Source of the DNA: Methanofastidiosum methylothiophilum
GTDB taxonomy: Archaea > Methanobacteriota_B > Thermococci > Methanofastidiosales > Methanofastidiosaceae
DNA length: 5,468 nucleotides
Reading direction: 5' to 3'
NCBI GenBank assembly: GCA_001587635.1
Contig: LNJE01000033.1
Span: forward strand, 1-5,468
Shown: positions 1 through 5,468 of the stretch, piece by piece
Numbering within the stretch: the stretch's first letter is position 1
Layout: each line of letters opens with the position of its first letter
Translations under genes and position numbers: made by a program
The notes under the pieces: generated by a model
Told to the model about the DNA's origin: nothing
Seen by the model: only the letters and a program-made list of their open reading frames with translations
Database searches by the model: none

Positions 1-1
1 A

Positions 2-820
2 TTATCTTTCTCTGCATTTTTTCTACCTGATAATGTATTATTTTCCGGATTTTGGGGTTATTTGAGTTTNGNTGGAATCGANCATGGTTTGTCTTTAAAA
101 CTTTGGATTGAAAACTTGATATATCTTGNTTTTTTGTCTTTTCCCTTTGTTGTNTTTTGGCGCGGCATAAAGCTGAAACACACTATGAGACTAAGGATAA
201 CATTAATTTTGGTGNTAGAATTTTTAATCACGATAGTTGCTTCCAAATANGGGAATGGATTTTACCATTTAATGCCNTTNATACCAATNAATGCGTTTAT
301 AATTCAGAAACTATCTGAAGNCGTTGTTGTNGAAAAAGGNTTGTTCAAAATATTATATGTGTCATTGATTGTTGTATCNTTTATAGTTGTACCATTAGAT
401 TTTGTTCTTCCTATGGCTAAGAGCTGGCATCAATTCAATTATGCACAAAAAGAGATAGNATCTCTNGAGAAAAATTTTCCAGGTTTAATGATGGGGGTTA
501 CTGATGAACANNGNTACCCATATGCTTTCATGAGGGTTATGCTTAGGAAAAGACAGATTGATTATGCAGCTTTTATGGATTTNCAGGTGGCAGGNTTTAA
601 AGACGACGAGTTTGCAGAAAGATTAGAAAGATGTAAAATCCCTTCGATATTGATTCCAAATTATGGAGAACCATTTTCTTTAAAAAACTANTATACCAGT
701 GAACCTTTATTTTCGGANAAGCTTCGTGAGGTCTTTGCCTCAAAATATATCCNTATNCAGAGAGGAAAATACTACTCAGTATATACATGTGCTTTTTCAT
801 CAAGGGACNTGTTGCCTTAA
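2..820 (+). CDS. Probable GT-C (GT39/PMT-like) membrane glycosyltransferase, C-terminal part
   Basis: The reading frame is open from the first complete codon at base 2, with no stop upstream, so a TTG or ATG inside it is not the true start and the N-terminal catalytic part lies off the left edge. What remains has three hydrophobic segments (about bases 107-160, 188-240 and 341-412) followed by a soluble tail of roughly 130 residues ending in TAA at 818-820. After the second segment comes Tyr-His-Leu-Met-Pro-(Phe/Leu)-Ile-Pro. The first Pro is readable because the ambiguous codon at 275-277 is CCN. This matches the 'H-Y-L-L-P-L-I-P' stretch common in late helices of GT39/ArnT-type enzymes. The tail ending in a 'KLREVFASKYI...GKYYSVY' pattern also resembles the C-terminal extracytoplasmic domain of such proteins. 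They move sugars from polyprenyl-phosphate donors at the outer face of the inner membrane. About 28 ambiguous bases blur the sequence. The family call is moderate because the N-terminal catalytic Asp region is missing. Confidence 0.55.
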   Translation, partial: LSFSAFFLPDNVLFSGFWGYLSXXGIXHGLSLKLWIENLIYLXFLSFPFVXFWRGIKLKHTMRLRITLILVXEFLITIVASKXGNGFYHLMXXIPXNAFIIQKLSEXVVXEKXLFKILYVSLIVVXFIVVPLDFVLPMAKSWHQFNYAQKEIXSXEKNFPGLMMGVTDEXXYPYAFMRVMLRKRQIDYAAFMDXQVAXFKDDEFAERLERCKIPSILIPNYGEPFSLKNXYTSEPLFSXKLREVFASKYIXXQRGKYYSVYTCAFSSRDXLP

Positions 821-825
821 GGCAA
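812..825. repeat. 14-bp perfect palindrome over the stop codon
   Basis: TTGCCTTAAGGCAA is its own reverse complement and contains the TAA stop of the upstream membrane-protein gene. As RNA it could form a 5-bp stem with a TTAA loop. The nearest T-run (852-858) lies 26 bases further on, too far for a standard intrinsic terminator. It could be a protein-binding palindrome, a weak RNA-end structure, or chance. Confidence 0.4.
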
Positions 826-864
826 TGATAGAAAAGTTGTTTCAANNCTTATTTTTTTNGCAAA

Positions 865-894
865 TTGTGTTATATTTTACTTGTAGTTTATAGT
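865..894 (+). promoter_or_regulatory. Possible sigma70-type promoter for the 924 gene
   Basis: TTGTGT (865-870) and TATAGT (889-894) are separated by 18 bp. Transcription would begin near 901, giving a leader of about 23 nt that holds the GAGGG ribosome-binding site before the ATG at 924. The -35 box is weak, and in DNA this AT-rich such matches are common by chance. The -10 box is embedded in the inverted repeat at 888-905, so the same bases could also be an operator. Confidence 0.35.
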
Positions 895-905
895 AAAAAC
901 TATAA
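888..905. repeat. Inverted repeat, 7-bp arms with AAAA loop
   Basis: TTATAGT-AAAA-ACTATAA is a perfect 7-bp inverted repeat with a 4-base spacer just upstream of the gene at 924. It overlaps the proposed -10 box and start site, a usual position for an operator. The stem is almost all A-T, so an RNA hairpin would be weak. Confidence 0.4.
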
Positions 906-910
906 TTCAT

Positions 911-915
911 GAGGG
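911..915 (+). promoter_or_regulatory. Ribosome-binding site deciding the start at 924
   Basis: GAGGG lies 8 bases before the ATG at 924 and is a good Shine-Dalgarno match. The earlier in-frame ATG at 909 overlaps this motif and has only an A-T inverted repeat in front of it. The start at 924 is therefore preferred. Confidence 0.55.
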
Positions 916-923
916 CTATAGCG

Positions 924-1472
924 ATGTCTTTTTCAATGCGAACAGGGGTTTTGATCAAATTATTATCTTTAGCATGTCTTTTTTGTCTATTCCCGTTCGG
1001 TTATTGTCTTGCCGAGTATTGTTATGCAAAAGAAGACGGATTTGCGGTTATTCAGCCGTATTTGACAGAAAAGGTGTGTTTTTTGTACGAACATTCCAAG
1101 AATCTTCCCCAAGAATCTGAGATGAAACAGACATTGGCGGGCGACGAAAGCTTACATCCTGATCCTTTGATGTCAGAGTTTCTCTATTTAATAGTTAAAA
1201 AAAGATATACTGCGGTAAAAAAAGGAACGGCGTTTTTCAATTGCGGATATGACTTGGAAACATTAAAAAGAGACCCTGCCTTTTTTAAACTTAATGGAGT
1301 AATTTTTCCAGAATTTCATTGTAGAGGATTTTTAAGCGAATGGGTTCCTGTAAGGATTATAAATGAAAATAACTGCTGGTGGGTGGCGGTTGAACTAATT
1401 GATTGCGGAAATATACAAGAACCCCACGATGTTGAAATTAGATGGAAAAGAGAGCCAAACGTCAGATGGTAA
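924..1472 (+). CDS. Secreted cysteine-containing protein of unknown family
   Basis: A 182-residue protein that I do not recognise. The N-terminus looks like a signal peptide: Arg6 and Lys12 followed by a hydrophobic core to about residue 28, with possible signal peptidase I cleavage after Ala30 or Ala35. The Cys at 28 does not sit in a normal lipobox (Phe-Gly-Tyr before it), so a lipoprotein is unlikely. The mature part keeps five or six cysteines (33, 52, 107, 133, 151, 161), enough for disulfides in the envelope or outside the cell. The last third (about 125-165) is rich in short beta-like stretches with Trp140, Trp152 and Trp153, loosely like SH3-type domains, but this is a weak impression. 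It has no ambiguous bases. It ends 33 bp before the GH9 gene on the same strand, so the two are probably co-transcribed and the protein may act with that enzyme. An alternative ATG at 936 is possible. Confidence 0.72.
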   Translation: MSFSMRTGVLIKLLSLACLFCLFPFGYCLAEYCYAKEDGFAVIQPYLTEKVCFLYEHSKNLPQESEMKQTLAGDESLHPDPLMSEFLYLIVKKRYTAVKKGTAFFNCGYDLETLKRDPAFFKLNGVIFPEFHCRGFLSEWVPVRIINENNCWWVAVELIDCGNIQEPHDVEIRWKREPNVRW

Positions 1473-1505
1473 ATTGTGAAAAATCAAATAAACNATTNAT
1501 GAATT

Positions 1506-3911
1506 ATGCTAACCCGTAAAAAGATTGCAGTAATCATTATTATTTTGGTTATTTTGGTTTTTTCTTTGGCTTATCTAAGTTCAGANGCAAACAATGANAA
1601 AGAATTTAAAACAGATAGACAAAATCAGGAGCAGGAAAGACCAAAGATAGTTCATATAGGGCCAATATCTTCAGATATAATNGCTGTTACAGTGACTGAC
1701 GGTAAGGNTGTACATGGAAAGCAGATCCCATATGTACCTGAGAGAAGGGATATTTTTACACAGGAAAAGAATGATTTATGGTTAGACAGACGTGGAAAGA
1801 GGATTGGTTCATTGGTTGGGCGTACTGAAAAATGTATCATGATGTTTGATCNGGTAGTTGGAGAGAGATTGGACATGGCTTTGCTCGATAAANCAGAAAG
1901 CTTTGAGATAAGTTCTTCNGATGATCCGGATTTATCTGTTGCACGTCGACCATATACGGTTTTNCGTAAAACCAAACCATCTGATTTTGCAAGAATAGGT
2001 GCCAAAATGGAAGCACCACTCGAACATGTAATTTACCTTAAGTTATTAAAACCTTTAAAGACTGGAAAGCANTATACCATTGATTTCAAAGAATTGGGTT
2101 TGCCGAGNCAGACATTTATTTATGACCCTACAAAAATGAGAAGCGAGGCAGTGCATGTAAGCCATATAGGCTTTAGGCCTGATGACCCAGCAAAGGTTGC
2201 GTTCCTTTCATTATGGATGGGTAGTGGTGGNCCTGTTGATTACAAAGAAAAAACACCATTTTATATTATTGATGAAAAAAGTGGAGAAGTTGTTTTTAAA
2301 GGTGAAATATTGCTTTCNAAAAAAATGTTTGAGAAAGATGAGGATGCTTTTGGACATAATTTTAATGGTACAAACGTATATATAATGGATTTTANCCAAC
2401 TTCAAAAACCAGGTAGATATCGTGTTTATGTTGATGGCGTAGGTTGTTCGTATCCATTTGATATTAGNGATGATGTGTGGGCTAAGGCATTTTATATCTC
2501 TGCGCGATTTCTGTATCATCAAAGGAGCGGGATCGCAATTGGACCGCCTTTTTCAACTTTTAAAAGACCAAGGAATTTTCATCCAGGTGATGGAGTTAGG
2601 ATATATGCAACTAATACAACACTTTTTGACATTGAATATGGCCTTCGAAAAAACGAAGAACGTTTTTCGAAAATTATAAATGGAAAAACCACTGAAATTG
2701 TTCCAGATGCATGGGGAGGGTATTGTGATGCAGGTGATTGGGACAGGCGTATTGCGCATCTGATTGCTGCAAGATATTTATTTGAGCTATATGATTATTC
2801 CCCTAAATACTTTGAGAAACTTGAGTTGACCATACCAGGGGCAAAAGAAGATTTCCCAGATATTGTAAGAGAAGCCTTATGGGGCATTGATTTTTATAGA
2901 CGTCTCCAAACCAAAGAAGGCGGCATAAGGGGGGGCATAGAATCTGAAGATCATCCAAAGTATGGTGAAGCGAGTTGGCAGGAATCGCTTAACGTTTTTG
3001 CATTTGCCCCTGATGTATATTCATCTTATGTTTATGCGGGTGCAACTGCAAATGCAGCTTATATATTGAAAAAACATAATCTAAAGATGTCAGATATTTA
3101 TACTGAAAGCGCTGTTAAGGCAATGGAATGGGCCGAAAACGAATCAAATAAAAATAAAACGAAATACCCATCATATCAAGTGAACGATGCTCGTAATCTT
3201 GCAGCGGCAGAATTATTTAGATTAACCGGGTTCAAGAAATGGCATGATATCTTTATTGATACAACAGCTTTAAAAGGTGGGGAGACGTTAATCAGTAAGT
3301 ATGATAGCCATGATCAAGAGGATGCTGCATGGGTGTATTNTAATACAGAAAAGAAGGGGATGAATAANAGCATTCAATTGAAATGTAGGNATGCAATTGT
3401 TGATGAAGCNGAAAAACTGATAAATGCTCAAATGAAAACNGCTTTTAAATGGGCTCNAAACCCTTGGCGCCCCGCAATTGCAGGTACTTTTACAACACCG
3501 GATTGTAAGAATATAATAAGGGCACACGCAATGACGGGAAAAAGGCNTTATCTTCANGCNATAGTTCTTGCGACCCAGACAGGTGCAGGGGCAAACCCGT
3601 TAAATATGAGCTATACAACAGGGATTGGCCATAAAAGTCCTNAAAATGTTATGCANNTAGANTCTCGCGTTACNAATCAACCACCTCCTCCTGGAATAAC
3701 AGTATTGGGCCCACTAGATCCAAATTCATTCGGNCAATCAGAAACCTATGTTCATAAAGCGGCAAATCAATATTGTTACCCTGAATTAAAGGCATGGCCT
3801 ATAATCGAAAATTATCTCGACATTTACTGGTATGCTGCTATGTGTGAGTTCACAATTCAAAATGTTATACCCAATACTTACACGTGGGGCTATCTTGCAT
3901 CAAGGAGATAA
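1506..3911 (+). CDS. Membrane-anchored glycoside hydrolase family 9 with CelD-type Ig-like domain
   Basis: An 801-residue beta-glycan hydrolase of the inverting GH9 family. Residues 7-26 form one hydrophobic helix after Lys5-Lys6 with no clear cleavage site, suggesting a signal anchor with the rest outside the inner membrane. Residues about 49-213 form an unassigned module. About 216-315 is the Ig-like CelD_N domain, beginning 'HVSHIGFRPDDPAKVAF'. The catalytic alpha/alpha-barrel runs from about 326 to the end. It opens with 'QRSG' (339-342) and carries 'CDAGDWDRR' with Asp408 and Asp411, the expected water-coordinating and base residues. Trp491 lies in the 'EASWQES' segment. 'NPLNMSYTTGIGH' is followed by a codon CAN at 3654-3656 (His or Gln, residue 717) where the family His is expected. 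Glu781 in 'AAMCEFTIQN' matches the general-acid position. The substrate cannot be read: cellulose-like beta-1,4-glucan, mixed-linkage glucan or glucosaminide are all known for GH9. No Shine-Dalgarno precedes the ATG. Codons with N leave about 30 residues uncertain. Confidence 0.93.
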   Translation: MLTRKKIAVIIIILVILVFSLAYLSSXANNXKEFKTDRQNQEQERPKIVHIGPISSDIXAVTVTDGKXVHGKQIPYVPERRDIFTQEKNDLWLDRRGKRIGSLVGRTEKCIMMFDXVVGERLDMALLDKXESFEISSXDDPDLSVARRPYTVXRKTKPSDFARIGAKMEAPLEHVIYLKLLKPLKTGKXYTIDFKELGLPXQTFIYDPTKMRSEAVHVSHIGFRPDDPAKVAFLSLWMGSGXPVDYKEKTPFYIIDEKSGEVVFKGEILLXKKMFEKDEDAFGHNFNGTNVYIMDFXQLQKPGRYRVYVDGVGCSYPFDIXDDVWAKAFYISARFLYHQRSGIAIGPPFSTFKRPRNFHPGDGVRIYATNTTLFDIEYGLRKNEERFSKIINGKTTEIVPDAWGGYCDAGDWDRRIAHLIAARYLFELYDYSPKYFEKLELTIPGAKEDFPDIVREALWGIDFYRRLQTKEGGIRGGIESEDHPKYGEASWQESLNVFAFAPDVYSSYVYAGATANAAYILKKHNLKMSDIYTESAVKAMEWAENESNKNKTKYPSYQVNDARNLAAAELFRLTGFKKWHDIFIDTTALKGGETLISKYDSHDQEDAAWVYXNTEKKGMNXSIQLKCRXAIVDEXEKLINAQMKXAFKWAXNPWRPAIAGTFTTPDCKNIIRAHAMTGKRXYLXXIVLATQTGAGANPLNMSYTTGIGHKSPXNVMXXXSRVXNQPPPPGITVLGPLDPNSFXQSETYVHKAANQYCYPELKAWPIIENYLDIYWYAAMCEFTIQNVIPNTYTWGYLASRR

Positions 3912-3915
3912 ACCG

Positions 3916-4905
3916 TTACTGTTTTTTAATGCTACTATGTTGAGCGATACCTCCAAAAAGCAAAGACAATAGCCTACTCTTCGGAAATATATATATCGAA
4001 ATAGCCAGAGGGCAGATCATGCCAAAAGAAAAGGTTGCGATTATTGTTGGAATATTAGCTATATTGAATAACTGAAACAGATGAGCCAAAGGAAATATGA
4101 AGAAATACTGCAACAAATAAATCTGCAACGAATAAAAGCCAAACGTATCTAAAATCCTTTTTGGCAAAAAATTTGAATACGAAAAACAAAGAGATATGAC
4201 AAAAAAAGAACCCAATATTGCCGTTATAAACTTCAAGAATTGGCATTCAATATAAAATGTCGAAATATATGCTGCAACAAATGCTGTAAGATATAAATTA
4301 ATTAGCCATCTATTTCCCATTAAAACAATAAATCTGTCTTTAAATTGAGATATTTGAGTCCCTATGAAATAATAGATGAAATAGTTTAAAAGCCATCCTA
4401 CAGCAAATAAATCGTAACTTACAGGGAAAAACTGAAAAATAATAAAAAAGAGAAAAAGTAGCCAGCAGTTTGTTTTAGAAATTATTGGCGTGAATATCCT
4501 CATAATTATAATGAGATAAATAAACCAGAGAAATAATGCCGGATTGCTGAGCGGATAAATGGTAAGCACATAAAGGAAGTCTTCCCATAAAAAAGGGCGT
4601 TTAACCATGTGCGGTATGTAATATTTGATGAGTCCATAGCTGAAGCTAATTACAAAGTACGGAATAACAAGCCTTAATGTGCTTCTACTTAAATTCTTTA
4701 GCCAGTCATTTATTGAATTTATCTCTAATAATTTAGTTGCGAAGAAGCCCGACAAGAAAAAAAACATGGGCATATGAAAAGAGTATATAAAATTGTAGAT
4801 GGCAGGATAGGCGTCCTTTAGCGGTATGCTGTGGCCAAATGTTACAAGGAGAATTCCTATGCCTCTAGCCATTTGCATCTCTAAAATATATTTGTTGCTT
4901 GACAT
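3916..4905 (-). CDS. Acyltransferase family 3 membrane O-acyltransferase
   Basis: A 329-residue integral membrane protein of the acyltransferase-3 (AT3) family, which moves acetyl or other acyl groups onto sugars of surface polysaccharides, lipopolysaccharide or Nod factors. The N-terminus has the family pattern: Arg14-Gly-Ile-Gly-Ile leading to Gly24-His25, then 'SFHMPMFFFLSGF' (42-54). About ten hydrophobic helices follow (roughly 14-28, 39-60, 77-97, 123-143, 147-163, 165-183, 200-217, 222-242, 257-278, 286-306). 'LWFIYLI' (126-132) and 'YFIGTQI' (179-185) also fit the family. In 'YSLQIYLLQ' (258-266) the last position is Gln, where a His is common. The style is closest to the fucose 4-O-acetylase (NolL-like) group, but the acceptor cannot be inferred. 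The start is supported by the usual short cytoplasmic lead before Arg14. No Shine-Dalgarno is present, and the ATG for Met12 has a better GAG spacing but would remove that lead. The gene is convergent with the GH9 gene and divergent from the SGNH gene. Confidence 0.9.
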   Translation of the reverse strand: MSSNKYILEMQMARGIGILLVTFGHSIPLKDAYPAIYNFIYSFHMPMFFFLSGFFATKLLEINSINDWLKNLSRSTLRLVIPYFVISFSYGLIKYYIPHMVKRPFLWEDFLYVLTIYPLSNPALFLWFIYLIIIMRIFTPIISKTNCWLLFLFFIIFQFFPVSYDLFAVGWLLNYFIYYFIGTQISQFKDRFIVLMGNRWLINLYLTAFVAAYISTFYIECQFLKFITAILGSFFVISLCFSYSNFLPKRILDTFGFYSLQIYLLQYFFIFPLAHLFQLFNIANIPTIIATFSFGMICPLAISIYIFPKSRLLSLLFGGIAQHSSIKKQ

Positions 4906-4915
4906 GATATTTTTA

Positions 4916-4945
4916 AATATAATCGAAGCAATGAGAAATTGTCAA
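4916..4945 (-). promoter_or_regulatory. Predicted sigma70 promoter for the AT3 gene
   Basis: Read on the minus strand, a consensus -35 box TTGACA (plus coordinates 4940-4945) is followed after 18 bp by TATATT (4916-4921). Initiation would fall near 4909, only a few bases before the ATG at 4905, so the transcript would be nearly leaderless. This agrees with the lack of a Shine-Dalgarno motif. The -35 box overlaps that of the opposite promoter. Confidence 0.5.
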
Positions 4946-4967
4946 TTAAGGCTTTTCAGGATATTAA
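4939..4967 (+). promoter_or_regulatory. Predicted sigma70 promoter for the SGNH gene
   Basis: TTGTCA (4939-4944) and TATTAA (4962-4967) are 17 bp apart, the ideal spacing. Initiation would fall near 4974, about 6 nt before the ATG at 4980. That would remove part or all of the AGGG at 4973-4976, which in any case sits only 3 bases from the start codon. The -35 box shares five bases with the divergent AT3 promoter, so the two may compete for polymerase. Confidence 0.45.
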
Positions 4968-4979
4968 GAAACAGGGCAC

Positions 4980-5468
4980 ATGAAAATCAGGAGATTGTTA
5001 TATAATTTGTTGCTTGCAATTGCCTCTGTAGCAGTATTTTTTGTGATTGCAGAGGGTTTGACAGTTTTATTATGGGACTATAAACTGCAAGGAAGCCATG
5101 TTGGCGTTGTTATAGATAAAGGTGACAAAAGGGTTGTACATGAAGGTATAGAATATGTTACGAATTCTCTCGGCCTAAGAGAACGTGAACTGGATCGAAG
5201 ACCTAAAGCACAAAAGACCATTCTAGTGTTAGGTGATTCTTTTGTATGGGGCGATGGTATTCCGGTGGAGAGTTTGATTACCTATAAACTTGAAAAAAGA
5301 CTAAGTGGGCTTGGGTATAGCATTGAGGTTGTTAATGGCAGCGGAGGCGCTGGAAATGCGGAAAGTGAGTATCAAAGATTGATATGGCTGACCCCTATCT
5401 ACAGGCCTTCCACGGTCATTGTTTTTTTCTTTACAAATGATATTTTGGAAGCATCAGATGTTGTGGAT
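4980..5468 (+). CDS. Membrane-anchored SGNH/GDSL-type hydrolase or acyltransferase, N-terminal part
   Basis: The frame is open for 163 codons from the ATG at 4980 to the window edge. An in-frame TAA at 4965-4967 and no other start between them fix the N-terminus. Residues 6-31 form one hydrophobic helix after Arg4-Arg5, so the enzyme domain should lie outside the inner membrane. A segment 'NSLGLRERE' (62-70), common just before the catalytic domain in this type of protein, leads to SGNH block I 'LVLGDSFVWGDG' (82-93) with Ser87 as predicted nucleophile. 'NGSGGAGN' (119-126) gives the oxyanion Gly-type block, and 'FFFTND' (149-154) gives the Asn-type block. The Asp-x-x-His block would be downstream, beyond the window. 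SGNH proteins in such settings remove or transfer acyl groups on polysaccharides. The divergent AT3 gene makes an O-acyl modification role plausible, but it is not shown. It has no ambiguous bases. Confidence 0.87.
   Translation, partial: MKIRRLLYNLLLAIASVAVFFVIAEGLTVLLWDYKLQGSHVGVVIDKGDKRVVHEGIEYVTNSLGLRERELDRRPKAQKTILVLGDSFVWGDGIPVESLITYKLEKRLSGLGYSIEVVNGSGGAGNAESEYQRLIWLTPIYRPSTVIVFFFTNDILEASDVVD

Noticed and set aside
62..64. TTG at 62 as the start of the membrane protein
   Set aside because: The frame is open for 20 more codons to the left edge with sensible hydrophobic sequence, so the gene is cut by the window rather than starting here.
852..858. T-run as part of an intrinsic terminator
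   Set aside because: No GC-rich hairpin sits directly before it. The nearest palindrome ends 26 bases upstream, and two ambiguous bases lie in between.
597..893. Short open frames overlapping the end of the glycosyltransferase (597-845 minus, 699-893 plus)
   Set aside because: They overlap the better supported frame, contain several ambiguous codons, and have no start signals or family features.
909..923. Earlier in-frame ATG at 909 for the secreted protein
   Set aside because: It overlaps the GAGGG site that serves the ATG at 924, has no ribosome-binding site of its own, and would add MRAIA before a signal peptide that is already complete.
1541..1558. Direct repeat of TATTTTGGT, two copies
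   Set aside because: It encodes the repeated Ile-Leu-Val of the GH9 membrane helix. It is simple codon repetition in a hydrophobic stretch, not a separate element.
2211..2522. Minus-strand open frame inside the GH9 gene
   Set aside because: It is antisense to a well supported catalytic gene, is low in complexity, and shows no recognisable protein features. The same holds for the minus frames at 1652-2005, 2553-2759 and 3288-3527.
1..5468. CRISPR, tRNA, rRNA, insertion sequence or prophage signals
   Set aside because: I found no spaced direct repeats, no cloverleaf-like sequence with a CCA end, no transposase-like frame and no terminal inverted repeats flanking a gene.

Overview
The window is an AT-rich bacterial segment (GC clearly below half by eye) from a cell-surface glycan locus. 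It contains many ambiguous bases, which suggests a draft or metagenomic consensus. The bacterial assignment rests on sigma70-like promoter hexamers and on the families present. I cannot place the phylum: the GH9 and SGNH styles recall Omnitrophota, Planctomycetota and related groups, but that is an impression from memory.

Layout, left to right. (1) 2-820 (+): the C-terminal part of a multi-pass membrane protein, probably a GT-C/GT39-like glycosyltransferase, open through the left edge. (2) 821-923: a short intergenic region with two small inverted repeats and a possible promoter. (3) 924-1472 (+): a small secreted, cysteine-containing protein of unknown family. (4) 1506-3911 (+), 33 bp further on: a membrane-anchored family 9 glycoside hydrolase with an unassigned N-terminal module, a CelD-type Ig-like domain and a full catalytic domain. 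(5) 3916-4905 (-): an acyltransferase-3 membrane O-acyltransferase, convergent with the GH9 gene across only 4 bp. (6) 4906-4979: a compact divergent promoter region. (7) 4980-5468 (+): the start of a membrane-anchored SGNH/GDSL-type esterase or transferase that runs off the right edge.

Taken together, a lipid-linked-sugar glycosyltransferase, an anchored glycan hydrolase, an integral-membrane acyltransferase and an anchored SGNH enzyme fit synthesis, trimming and O-acylation of an exported polysaccharide better than a dedicated cellulose-degradation locus. That functional link is inference from gene content. The points most worth following are the divergent AT3/SGNH promoter with overlapping -35 boxes and near-zero leaders, the anchored GH9 in a biosynthetic setting with its unassigned module, and the unknown secreted protein beside it. 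I saw no RNA genes, CRISPR arrays or mobile elements.
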